DNA from: JACVCK01 sp041940385
Lineage (GTDB): Bacteria > Planctomycetota > Phycisphaerae > Phycisphaerales > UBA1924
Reading direction: 5' to 3'
DNA length: 64,000 nucleotides
NCBI GenBank assembly: GCA_041940385.1
Contig: JBGTSD010000003.1
Location: 1 to 64,000 of the forward strand
Made by a program: the position numbers and the translations under genes. This document shows positions 7,985-18,067 of the stretch, in pieces; within the stretch, counting starts at the first letter, position 1, and the number at the start of each line of letters is the position of its first letter. Below the pieces are notes generated by a model. That model worked only from the letters and a program-made list of their open reading frames with translations, made no database searches and had not been told where the DNA came from.

Positions 7985-8739
7985 GCGGAGTGGAGCGCAT
8001 GGGCAAGGCCGTGGCGATCATCCCGGCGCGGCTCGGCTCGACGCGGTTTCCTCGGAAGGTGCTGGCGGCGGTGACGGGGCGTGCGCTGGTGCTGCACGTT
8101 TGTGACGCCGCGGCGCGGGCGACGAGCGTGGGGCGCGTGGTGGTGGCGACGGACAGCGAGGACGTGGCGCGGGTGGTGCGCGACGGGGGCGTCGAGGCGG
8201 TGATGACGGGTGAGCACCCGAACGGGACGTCGCGATTGAATGAGGCGGCGGAGCGGCTGGGGCTGGGGGACGAGGATGTGGTGGTGAATGTGCAGGGGGA
8301 CGAGCCGGAGATCGATCCCGAGGTGATCGACGCGGCGGTGGAGGCGCTGCGGCGCTCGAACGCGCCGGTGGCGACGGTGGCGTCGCCGGTTCCCCGGGAT
8401 GCCGGCGAGCTGCGTGATGTGAACGTGGTGAAGGTGGTGCTGCGGCGCGACGGGACGGCGATGTACTTCTCGCGGGCGCCGATTCCGTGCGATCGGGATG
8501 GGGATGGCGATGTCCTTCCGCTGCGGCACGTGGGGCTCTATGTGTACCAGCGCGGGTTTTTGAGGACCTACGCGGGGCTTGCGCCGACGGCGCTGGAGCA
8601 GGTGGAGAAACTGGAGCAGTTGCGCGTGCTGGAGCACGGATATGTGATCGCGGTCGCGGTGCGCGAGACGCATCATGTGGGGATCGATACGCGCGAGCAG
8701 TATGAGCGGTTTGTGGGGAGGTGGGGGAAGAGGCGGTAA
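7981..8739 (+). CDS. kdsB: 3-deoxy-manno-octulosonate cytidylyltransferase (CMP-Kdo synthetase)
   Basis: A 252-residue KdsB, which activates Kdo with CTP for the lipid A inner core, so the organism probably makes Kdo-containing LPS. Signatures: the nucleotide-binding IIPARLGSTRFPRKVL at the N-terminus, VNVQGDEPEIDPEVIDA, YFSRAPIP, HVGLYVYQRGFL and LEQVEKLEQLRVLEHG. The start is either GTG 7981 (AGGAG just upstream and a 4-nt overlap with the TPR gene) or ATG 7999; GTG is preferred for the coupling. The stop is followed within 20 nt by the third hairpin cluster. Confidence 0.93.
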   Translation: MSGVERMGKAVAIIPARLGSTRFPRKVLAAVTGRALVLHVCDAAARATSVGRVVVATDSEDVARVVRDGGVEAVMTGEHPNGTSRLNEAAERLGLGDEDVVVNVQGDEPEIDPEVIDAAVEALRRSNAPVATVASPVPRDAGELRDVNVVKVVLRRDGTAMYFSRAPIPCDRDGDGDVLPLRHVGLYVYQRGFLRTYAGLAPTALEQVEKLEQLRVLEHGYVIAVAVRETHHVGIDTREQYERFVGRWGKRR

Positions 8740-8744
8740 GGCGC

Positions 8745-9038
8745 GGAGACCTGCGCCGCTGCGCGGCTAGCGAGAAGTTGAAGGCGCGCTACCGGGGGCG
8801 GGGCGCCCCCGGCTAGGCACCTTCGGCCGCTTCGCGGCGGAGTGGCACCGACCACGGAGGACCGTGTTCGGTGGCGCGATGCGATGGTTGCGCGAATTGC
8901 AGCGACCGCCCAAGGCTGCGGTCGCTGGCACGATTGAGTCAAGTGGAAGAGCACCGACTGCCCAAAGCTGCAGTCGGTGGCACGGGGGAATCAGGCGTGC
9001 GGAGAGCACCGACTGCTCAGAGCCGCAGTCGGTGGCAC
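8745..9038. repeat. Cluster of intergenic hairpin modules, copy 3
   Basis: This cluster fills the gene-free stretch 8740-9062 between the convergent kdsB and aminopeptidase genes. In order: GCCGC/GCGGC (8755-8767); CCGGGGGCG/CGCCCCCGG with loop GGG (8792-8812); GCCGC/GCGGC (8826-8838). Then four longer hairpin units: 8845-8876; 8899-8931 (stem AGCGACCGC/GCGGTCGCT); 8950-8983 and 9005-9038 (both stem CACCGACTGC/GCAGTCGGTG with different loops). Order and orientation match the cluster at 3160-3503. Relative to that cluster, C-G pairs in the stem become T-A, with both arms changing together. Confidence 0.85.
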
Positions 9039-9062
9039 GGGGGAACGTGATCGAGTGTTTGA

Positions 9063-11738
<2,676 letters not shown>

Positions 11739-11821
11739 AGGCGGGGGCTCCCGAGGGGGGTGACGTCGCCGGGGAATCCGGCGGGATTGTGGATGAATAT
11801 AACGGTGTGGGGGGGCTGGAG

Positions 11822-11851
11822 TTGTGCTTATGGTCGGGGTTGAGGTACGAT
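11822..11851 (+). promoter_or_regulatory. Candidate sigma-70-type promoter for pyrG, possibly leaderless
   Basis: TTGTGC (11822-11827) and TACGAT (11846-11851) are separated by 18 bp. The -10-like box ends 5 nt before the pyrG ATG, so transcription would begin at about the start codon. A second AT-rich box, TATAAC (11798-11803), is an alternative giving a normal leader. Confidence 0.3.
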
Positions 11852-11856
11852 AGGAC

Positions 11857-13728
11857 ATGCCCCAATTGCCACGGAACAGCGGCAGCGAGCGTCAGGACGA
11901 CGGCCCGGCGCGGGGATCTGACCTCCTGGCCGGGGCCGGGCACACCTCTCACACCACCGAGTTCTACAGCCCCGTGCCCGATGGGTACCGCAAGGGCCGG
12001 CATCGCTACGTCGCCGTGTTCGGCACGGTGATGAGCGGGCTGGGCAAGGGCATCTTCGCGTCGAGTCTCGCGAAGCTGATGAAGGACAAGGGGCTGGTGG
12101 TCGCGCCGATCAAGATGGAGGGCTACCTGAACATCGATTCGGGGACGCTCAATCCGTTCCGTCACGGCGAGGTGTTCGTGCTGGACGACGGCACGGAGTG
12201 CGACATGGATTTGGGAACGTACGAGCGCATGCTCGACCAGAACCTGTCGCGGAAGAACTTCGTGACGTCGGGGCGGATCTTCAGCGAGATCCTGGAGCGC
12301 GAGCGGCGCGGGCAGTATCTCGGGCGGGACGTGCAGATGATTCCGCACGTGACGGGCGAGGTGAAGCGTCGGCTGCGTGAGCTGGCGATGTACGGGGACG
12401 GGAAGAATCCGGCGGACGTGGTGTTCGTCGAGGTCGGCGGGACGGTGGGGGACTACGAGAACGGCTTCTACATCGAGGCGCTGCGCGAGCTGGCGTTCGA
12501 GGAGGGGCCGAACTCGATGTGCATGGTGGCGCTGACGTACGTCATCGAGCCGCCGGCGCTGGGCGAGCAGAAGAGCAAGGCGGCGCAGCTCGGCATCAAG
12601 CGGCTGATGGAGGCGGGCGTGCAGCCTCACATCATCGCGTGCCGCGCGTCGAACCCGTGTTCGCACACGGTGATGCAGAAGATCGCGATGTTCTCGAACG
12701 TGCCGCTGCGCCGGGTATTCAGCATGCACGATCGTCCGAGCATCTACACGATCCCGGACGCGATGCGCCGGGCGGGGCTCGATCGCGAGGTGATGAGCAT
12801 CCTCGAGCTGCACGACCGGGTGGATTCGGAGGCGGAAGACCGGGCGCGCGAGGAATGGATGGCGTTCGCGCGCGGCCTGACGGCGCCGAAGAGCCGGCGG
12901 GTGCGGATCGGGCTCGCGGGCAAGTACGCCGCGCTGCGCGATGCGTACGCGTCGATCGACAAGGCGATCGAGCATTGCGCGGCGCATCTGAACTGCGACG
13001 CGGAGATCGTGTGGATCGAGTCGGACGACGTGAACGAGACGACGGTCGGGGAGCGGCTCGCGGGATTGGACGCGGTGATCGTTCCGGGCGGGTTCGGCTC
13101 GCGCGGCGTGGAGGGAAAGATCGCGTGCGTTCGGTATTGCCGCGAGCAGGGCGTGCCGTACCTCGGAATCTGTCTTGGGTTCCAGGTCGCGGTGATCGAG
13201 TATGCGCGGCACGTGCTTGGCCTGAAGAACGCGAATTCGACGGAGTTCGATCCGAGCACGCCGGATCCGGTGATCAGCGAGCTTCCGGAGCAGAAGAAGG
13301 TCGAGATGCTGGGCGGGACGATGCGGCTGGGCGGGCAGGACGTGGCGATTCGTCCGGGGACGCTGGCGGCGCATCTGTACGAGGGGAAGCGGTCGGTGCG
13401 CGAGCGGTTCCGGCATCGGTACGAGGTGGACCCGGCGTACATCGATCGGCTGGAGGCCGCGGGGATGATCTTCTCGGGCCGTCACCCGCAGCATCCGATC
13501 ATGCAGTTCATGGAGCTGCGTGGTCCGGAGCAGGCGGGGGGCCATCCCTTCTTCGTGGGCGGGCAGTTCCATCCGGAGTTGACGAGTCGTCCGCTGAAGC
13601 CGCAGCCGATGTTCATGGGGCTGATGGCGGCGGCGCTGAAGCGGAAGCATCCGGACGCGGACGTGGGACGGTGGATTCGTCCGCCGGCGCGGAACTCGAA
13701 ATCGGACGCGGTGGCGCAGGTGTGCTAG
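11857..13728 (+). CDS. pyrG: CTP synthase, divergent type
   Basis: A 623-residue glutamine-hydrolysing CTP synthase (UTP + Gln + ATP to CTP). The synthetase domain starts at about residue 48 with VAVFGTVMSGLGKGIFASSL and holds K86 in IKMEGYLN, DDGTECDMDLGTYER and VEVGGTVGDYEN. The glutaminase domain holds nucleophile C439 in GICLGFQ and H572/E574 in GGQFHPE, so both active sites look intact. Oddities: the usual KLDPYINVDPGTM is KMEGYLNIDSGTLNP, the VSSLGKG loop is VMSGLGKG, the CRSD region reads CRASNPCSHTVMQKIAMF, and there is a 47-residue polar N-terminal extension. No good Shine-Dalgarno sequence is seen. An internal start near 11972 would remove most of the extension. Confidence 0.92.
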   Translation: MPQLPRNSGSERQDDGPARGSDLLAGAGHTSHTTEFYSPVPDGYRKGRHRYVAVFGTVMSGLGKGIFASSLAKLMKDKGLVVAPIKMEGYLNIDSGTLNPFRHGEVFVLDDGTECDMDLGTYERMLDQNLSRKNFVTSGRIFSEILERERRGQYLGRDVQMIPHVTGEVKRRLRELAMYGDGKNPADVVFVEVGGTVGDYENGFYIEALRELAFEEGPNSMCMVALTYVIEPPALGEQKSKAAQLGIKRLMEAGVQPHIIACRASNPCSHTVMQKIAMFSNVPLRRVFSMHDRPSIYTIPDAMRRAGLDREVMSILELHDRVDSEAEDRAREEWMAFARGLTAPKSRRVRIGLAGKYAALRDAYASIDKAIEHCAAHLNCDAEIVWIESDDVNETTVGERLAGLDAVIVPGGFGSRGVEGKIACVRYCREQGVPYLGICLGFQVAVIEYARHVLGLKNANSTEFDPSTPDPVISELPEQKKVEMLGGTMRLGGQDVAIRPGTLAAHLYEGKRSVRERFRHRYEVDPAYIDRLEAAGMIFSGRHPQHPIMQFMELRGPEQAGGHPFFVGGQFHPELTSRPLKPQPMFMGLMAAALKRKHPDADVGRWIRPPARNSKSDAVAQVC

Positions 13729-13833
13729 CGACAGCGCGTCGGATGGCGCCAACAATCGGATTCGCATACGGCGGCGCGCTGAGGCGACGAGGGACTGTCG
13801 CGTGATGGCGCCGCGGACGGAAGCTGAGCGAAC

Positions 13834-14397
13834 ATGTCGACCATGGCCTGGTACATCCCGCTGCTGATTTTCCTTGCGCGCATCGTGGACGTGTCGATCG
13901 GCACGGTGCGGACGATGCTGCTGGTGTCGGGGAACCGCTGGCTGACGCCGATTCTCGGGTTCTTCGAGGTGACGGTGTGGGTGCTGGCGGTGAGCGGCGT
14001 GCTGAAGTACCTGACGGAGTGGTCGGCGATTCTCGCGTATGGAGCGGGGTTCGCGGCGGGGATCTATGTGGGGATGCTGATCGAGGATCGCATGGCGATC
14101 GGGTACCGGATCCTTCGGGTGATCAATCCGAATCGGGGTCTGAACCTGTCGTCGCTGCTGCGTTCAAGGGGATTCCGCGTGACGTCGGTGGAGGGCCACG
14201 GCCGCGACGGGCCGGTGGAGATGGCGTTCACCGTGGTGCGTCGGCGCGAGGTTCCGGACGTGCAGGAGATCCTGAAGGAGGCGTCTCCGGACGCGTTTGT
14301 GACGGTGGAGCGTGTGGACCGGCCGTCGGGCGGCGCATGGGGCCGCACCCGCGCGGGCGTGAGGCCTGTGGCGGGGTTGGGTGGGTTTGCGAAGTAG
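13834..14397 (+). CDS. UPF0316/DUF2179-type integral membrane protein
   Basis: A 187-residue protein with an N-terminal membrane domain of three predicted helices (about 5-25 IPLLIFLARIVDVSIGTV; 38-58 ILGFFEVTVWVLAVSGVL; 64-84 SAILAYGAGFAAGIYVGM) followed by a soluble domain (about 110-160) containing the FTVVRRREVPDVQEI strand-helix unit. This order matches UPF0316 proteins such as B. subtilis YebE, whose function is not established. The start at 13834 gives the canonical MAWYIPLLIFLARI opening. The last 20 residues are Gly/Arg-rich. It lies 105 bp after pyrG and just before the tRNA. Confidence 0.85.
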   Translation: MSTMAWYIPLLIFLARIVDVSIGTVRTMLLVSGNRWLTPILGFFEVTVWVLAVSGVLKYLTEWSAILAYGAGFAAGIYVGMLIEDRMAIGYRILRVINPNRGLNLSSLLRSRGFRVTSVEGHGRDGPVEMAFTVVRRREVPDVQEILKEASPDAFVTVERVDRPSGGAWGRTRAGVRPVAGLGGFAK

Positions 14398-14414
14398 GGT
14401 GCGGGGCGGGTCGA

Positions 14415-14442
14415 TTGACCACGGTGTGCCGCGGGCTACAGT
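14415..14442 (+). promoter_or_regulatory. Sigma-70-type promoter for the tRNA gene
   Basis: TTGACC (14415-14420), a 16-bp spacer and TACAGT (14437-14442) lie 27 bp upstream of the tRNA 5' end. The -35 box matches the TTGACA consensus at five of six positions. Confidence 0.5.
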
Positions 14443-14468
14443 GGCGGTCCCGCGAGAGCGGTTTTTGA

Positions 14469-14542
14469 GGCGATGTAGCTCAGCTGGTTAGAGCGAGGGA
14501 TTCATAAACCCTAGGTCGGCGGTTCGAGTCCGCCCATCGCCA
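14469..14542 (+). tRNA. tRNA with CAU anticodon, called tRNA-Met (could be Ile2); attachment site of the genomic island
   Basis: A full cloverleaf can be drawn: acceptor GGCGATG (14469-14475) with CATCGCC (14535-14541); D arm GCTC/GAGC; anticodon arm AGGGA-TTCATAA-ACCCT (14496-14512) with CAT at 14503-14505; T arm GGCGG-TTCGAGT-CCGCC (14518-14534); discriminator A; no encoded CCA. The first acceptor pair is G-C, so it is not an initiator; elongator Met is likeliest, but a lysidine-modified tRNA-Ile cannot be excluded. The pair closing the anticodon loop is an A-A mismatch. From 14501 on, the sequence is identical to 37589-37639, so the 3' half was replaced by the element on integration. Confidence 0.92.
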
Positions 14543-15871
14543 TTGGGACTTGGAGCGTCTGGACGCGACAAGTCCTTTGTTTTTGGGGGTTTGCGAGGAT
14601 TGCGAATCCGAGGGCTGTCCGGCGCTGTCGCGGCCGGTCTCGTTCTGGCTTCGGCAGGGCACTGCGCTTTTCGCTGAGCGCTCTTCGACGGGGCGCTGAC
14701 TCGGGGATTCTTCGGGCACACCCTGGGTCACCCCGGCCATCCGGTCAAGGTGGGCGTCGTTGGTCTGGGCGTAGTGGTTCGCGGAGACCAGCGCGGCGTG
14801 GCCCATGGTCTTGGCGACGACATGGAGCGGGGCGACGTCGAGGAAGTCGGTCTCGGCGGCGCGGCGGAGTGCCTGCCAGAGATCCTCCCACGGCTCGACG
14901 CCGGACTTCTCGATGGCCTGACGCAGGCGGCGGCTGAAGTTGTTCTTGCTGAGCGTGATGACGCGGTCGTCTGCGGGGTCGTGCGCGGCGACGGCCTCGA
15001 CGAGGAAGGGCAGCAGGTCCGTCGTGATCGGGACGACGCGCGTCGCCTTGTCGCGGCTGCCGCCTGCGCGGCGGTGGAGCTTGGGGGCGTAGACGGTCAT
15101 GCGGCGGGCTTCGAGGTCGATGCCTGACCAGCGGAGGGCGTGGGTCTCGCTGGGGGTCCGTAGGCCGGCGAAGCGGGCGAGGGCAAAGAGGAGACGCATT
15201 TGCAGGTCCGGGAGCGCCTCGAGCACGCGGGCGGCGTCGTCGCGCGAGACGTAGCGGGAGCGGTCCGCGGCGATGGGGCCCTTCGGCAGACCGGCGAATG
15301 GGTTGGCGTCGATGACGCGGTCTTCAACGGCGTCGCGGAAGAGCTGGCTGGCGCCTCGGGTGAACCGGCGAACGGTCGCCTCGCTGAGACCCGTCTCGAG
15401 CATCTCGGCCCGCCAGCGCTTCGCGTCGGTGGCGGTGATGGAGCTGATGCCGCGGTCGGCTCCGAAGAACTTGACCATGCCGCGACGGACCTGGTCGAGG
15501 CCGTTCAGCGACGACGCCTTCAACTCCGGTCGACGGCGGTCGAGGTACTCATCCCAGCGGACGGCAAGCGCCTGCGACCTGGCGACGACGTCCGCGCGCT
15601 CCGGCGCGAGCTCGGCCTTGACCAAGCGGGCGTGCAGTTCGGGGGCGAGTCCGCTCAGCCATGCGGCGGTGTCGGTGTGGATGGAGGTGTTGGCCGCGCG
15701 GGCGCTGATGAGGCGCTCGATGTGGATCTTCGCGGTCTCGGCGGTCTGGCGGTCAACCTGACCGAGGAGCACGCGGCGCTTCTGGTGCGGCGGATGCGGA
15801 TCACGGAAGTCGATCGCGCGCGACGGCTTCTTCTTCGCGCTTCTCGATTTGATGGTGAAGAGTGTCGCCAT
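14480..15871 (-). CDS. Tyrosine recombinase (integrase) of the island, with its 3' end inside the tRNA
   Basis: A 463-residue integrase. The core-binding SAM-like domain covers about 95-180 (WDEYLDRRRPELKASSLNGL) and the catalytic domain about 200-380. Catalytic residues seen: R238 (FAGLRTPSETHALRW), R336 (WQALRRAAETD, in place of HxxR), H358 (KTMGHAALV) and nucleophile Y367 (NHYAQ). The start ATG 15869-15871 has GAGGTGA upstream. After residue 385 the chain is a disordered Ser/Arg/Gln tail, and about the last 20 residues (WRWADSNRRPRVYESLALTS) are coded by the antisense strand of the att/tRNA. Only the last six codons are chromosomal. In a circular element the frame would continue past E457 into the 83 codons at 37588-37340. 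It should catalyse integration and excision at the tRNA. Confidence 0.95.
   Translation of the reverse strand: MATLFTIKSRSAKKKPSRAIDFRDPHPPHQKRRVLLGQVDRQTAETAKIHIERLISARAANTSIHTDTAAWLSGLAPELHARLVKAELAPERADVVARSQALAVRWDEYLDRRRPELKASSLNGLDQVRRGMVKFFGADRGISSITATDAKRWRAEMLETGLSEATVRRFTRGASQLFRDAVEDRVIDANPFAGLPKGPIAADRSRYVSRDDAARVLEALPDLQMRLLFALARFAGLRTPSETHALRWSGIDLEARRMTVYAPKLHRRAGGSRDKATRVVPITTDLLPFLVEAVAAHDPADDRVITLSKNNFSRRLRQAIEKSGVEPWEDLWQALRRAAETDFLDVAPLHVVAKTMGHAALVSANHYAQTNDAHLDRMAGVTQGVPEESPSQRPVEERSAKSAVPCRSQNETGRDSAGQPSDSQSSQTPKNKGLVASRRSKSQWRWADSNRRPRVYESLALTS
14501..14551. repeat. attL, 51-bp direct repeat
   Basis: It runs from the second base of the anticodon loop through the tRNA 3' end and 9 bp beyond, and is identical to 37589-37639. 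Identity ends sharply on both sides (A versus C before, G versus T after). The strand-exchange point must lie within this block. Confidence 0.95.
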
Positions 15872-16101
15872 GTCGTGTCACCTCGGTCGGGATGATGCCA
15901 TGCGCTTCGGTGGTTGTCGAGAACAACCCGGAGGATTTGTTCGGCGCGAAGGGGCGCGCGGTGTAATGCGTGCGAGGCGGCGAGCAAATAGTCGGAGCGA
16001 TTCGGACGAGCGATCGTCATGTGTTGGCACCGCCCGGAATCGGGAGAGCGGGTCCCGGCTCGATGAACGTCGGTCCACCTCTTGGATTGTGGGCAGATGA
16101 T

Positions 16102-16629
16102 TCAGTCATGACCGCGTCCTCGAGGCCGCTGCACCTGAATGCATCGATATCCGCGCTTCGTGTACTCCGCCGCAACCTCCTCAGGCGTTGCGGCGTGTCC
16201 GCCGATCGACGTGTTCTTTCGCTCACGTTCTTCACGAAGGGCCTTTGCGAGCCCTTCTCCCTCGCCATCAACGAGCTTCTTGTGAATGAAGCCGCCCATA
16301 CTCGAGATCCGCTTGCCGCCCGCTTTCAAATCAATGACTTCCAGCGCTACGGCCTCAACATGGTCGGCGGCAAACGCGAGCACAAGTTCGTCGGCGAAGC
16401 GGCCAAAGACCCTGGCCTTGGCCAATGCCTCGTAAGCGAGGCGCCGATCTGCATCAGATGTAGAACCCTGCTGCTGCTGCTGCTGCTGCTGGAGCTTAGC
16501 ATCGATCTTCGACATGGCAATGACCTCCACCAGCGTGTCGCTGTGCGTCGTGACGGGGCGTTTCGGGAGCGCTTCCAAGATCCGAGTTTTGAAGGCTGTG
16601 TCAGCGGGGGCGAACGCGGCACTGTCCAT
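16102..16629 (-). CDS. Unknown accessory protein with an octa-glutamine run
   Basis: A 175-residue protein of unknown function. Residues about 46-54 are KLQQQQQQQQ, coded by eight perfect CAG codons (16468-16491). Before it is a short amphipathic region (TRILEALPKRPVTTHSDTLV); after it a helical region (RRLAYEALAKARVFGRFADE) and a C-terminal half with GGFIHKKLVDGEGEG and PEEVAAEYTKRGY. No membrane segment or known motif is seen. The start at 16629 lies inside the end of the upstream HTH gene (29-nt overlap), so the two are co-translated. It is probably an island accessory gene; the polyQ run may be a flexible linker. Confidence 0.65.
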   Translation of the reverse strand: MDSAAFAPADTAFKTRILEALPKRPVTTHSDTLVEVIAMSKIDAKLQQQQQQQQGSTSDADRRLAYEALAKARVFGRFADELVLAFAADHVEAVALEVIDLKAGGKRISSMGGFIHKKLVDGEGEGLAKALREERERKNTSIGGHAATPEEVAAEYTKRGYRCIQVQRPRGRGHD

Positions 16630-16813
16630 CCTGCTTCAGGGCATTGATAAAGCGCTCCAACTCGGCCGCTTCGATCCTGGTAGATCGTCCGATCTGGACA
16701 TACGCCAACCGCCCCGCCTCGATCTGCCTTTCGACCGTGCGAACGCTGACCGCTAGCTCCCGCGCGACCTCAGATTTCCGCAAGAGTCGATGCGGGCCGG
16801 TTTCCTTCGTCAT
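16601..16813 (-). CDS. Excisionase-like helix-turn-helix DNA-binding protein
   Basis: A 70-residue protein whose core, RLLRKSEVARELAVSVRTVE then RQIEAGRLAYVQIGRSTRIE, is a winged HTH of the MerR/excisionase (DUF helix_turn_helix_17) kind: helix, turn, recognition helix, then a wing with the (R/K)IGRSTRI strand. The ATG at 16811-16813 is preferred over an upstream start at 16849 because AAGGGAG lies at ideal distance. Near an integrase such proteins usually direct excision or repress the integrase operon. Phased TTGCG repeats lie about 75-115 bp upstream. Confidence 0.8.
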   Translation of the reverse strand: MTKETGPHRLLRKSEVARELAVSVRTVERQIEAGRLAYVQIGRSTRIEAAELERFINALKQDGQCRVRPR

Positions 16814-16888
16814 ATGCGGACTCCCTTCGCGGGCCGGCGCGGCCCACATGGCACGAGGATGTCCGCGTCAAAAGCAAATTCAAGGGGC

Positions 16889-16927
16889 TTGCGCCCAGCC
16901 TTGCGCCTATTTGCGTTTGCTTGCGCC
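16889..16927. promoter_or_regulatory. Phased TTGCG direct repeats upstream of the HTH gene (candidate operator)
   Basis: TTGCGCC occurs at 16889-16895, 16901-16907 and 16921-16927, and TTGCGTT at 16911-16917. Spacings are 12, 10 and 10 bp, about one helical turn, so all copies face the same side of the DNA. They straddle the 3' end of the gene at 16907-17683. Binding by the HTH protein is inference. Confidence 0.4.
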
Positions 16928-17683
16928 AGGCTGCGTCGCGGCCCGAGATTTCGCCTGCAGTTCAGGGAAGTCATCCGGCCAATGACGGAGGATGTCTGCG
17001 ACGCAGTAGTGGGTCGTACCACCCTCGATTCGGCTGGCGACCCGCTTGGTCCTACGGCCCTTGCCCGCCGCCATTCGAATCCTCGATTTGAGCTTGTCGT
17101 CCGCGCAAATCTGGTGAATCGGCCAGAACAACTCGCCGCTTGGGACGTTACGTGGGAATGATTCTGCCCTGCCGTACGTTCCGGTGGCGATCGAGAGCTT
17201 TCGCAGCCAAGCTGAAGCTTCGCCCGACAGCTTCGAGAGGCGACGGTGGATGTCGTGCCAGATACCGCCGGCATTGCGCTTCGCTGCGTGTCCATCCAAC
17301 GCCTGCAGGTCCTCAGCCACGATGATCAGGAATTCTGCGAGATCGTCTACGGGCTTCCTCGACTTCCCCCGCAGCAGGCAATCAGCGTCTCCGGCCTTGA
17401 CGAGATCCTGAGCATCGATGGCCCGTTCGCGGGCGGTATTCGCGAGCGATCGCACGCTGTCGCAGAAGTCAAACATCAGCTGCGTCCGCTTCTGTGGCGG
17501 CATCCGATCAGCATCGGCCGTGAACGGCGGCGTGACGACGCCGGAGTGAGCTAAACCAGTCTGCATGAGCCGGGCAAGCGACTCGACGATGGAATCCAGC
17601 GCAGCGCTGATTCGCTCGCCGCTGCCGAGCGGCGCAGAAATGCGTGAACCACGCGTGTGCGACTCTCCATGTCGATCGGTCAT
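16907..17683 (-). CDS. Unknown island protein, 258 aa
   Basis: A cytoplasmic protein with no recognised domain. The N-terminal half is helical (ERISAALDSIVESLARLMQT, MFDFCDSVRSLANTARERAI, PVDDLAEFLIIVAEDLQALD) and could be an oligomerising bundle. The C-terminal 60 residues are basic and end with GTTHYCVADILRHWPDDFPE, which resembles a small winged-helix unit. The ATG at 17681-17683 is chosen because GGAGG lies 8 nt upstream; a longer frame reaching 17830 lacks this. It is the first gene of a leftward series leading to the HTH, polyQ and integrase genes. Confidence 0.7.
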   Translation of the reverse strand: MTDRHGESHTRGSRISAPLGSGERISAALDSIVESLARLMQTGLAHSGVVTPPFTADADRMPPQKRTQLMFDFCDSVRSLANTARERAIDAQDLVKAGDADCLLRGKSRKPVDDLAEFLIIVAEDLQALDGHAAKRNAGGIWHDIHRRLSKLSGEASAWLRKLSIATGTYGRAESFPRNVPSGELFWPIHQICADDKLKSRIRMAAGKGRRTKRVASRIEGGTTHYCVADILRHWPDDFPELQAKSRAATQPGASKRK

Positions 17684-18067
17684 AGACGTTGCCTCCGTCC
17701 TTGCGATGCACCAATCCGCGCGGCATAAACGGCTAGTGCAGGAAGCCTCCGTTGGAGCGGCGGCAATCCGGCGCTCAAGAACATTACCGATGTCGCAGGG
17801 ATCGCGAGATCTCTGTTCACGGCCCGACACGGCGCGCCACGGGAAGTCTTAGCCGGGGCCGTGCGCCGGTTCGGCGCGCCGAGATGCCGTGGATCGCAGC
17901 CACCCCCCGCCTGTATGTGCGCGAACCGAGCGGAACCGCCGGCCGCACCAGAATCGCGGGCAAGAAGTCTGGCGGTCGAGATGGAAGCCAACTACATTAC
18001 GGCGGACTAGGGTGCCTGTGTGGGGTGTCCCCCTTCATGCCTGGCCGAGGACTGAAAGCCCTAGAGC
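17684..18067. other. Gene-free divergent region, 384 bp
   Basis: This gap separates the leftward accessory genes from the rightward helicase operon and must hold both promoters. I see no convincing gene, RNA or strong consensus promoter in it. Confidence 0.5.

Noticed and set aside
15849..16100. Short frames between the integrase and the polyQ gene
   Set aside because: Both strands carry only brief Arg/Ser-rich frames without ribosome binding sites.
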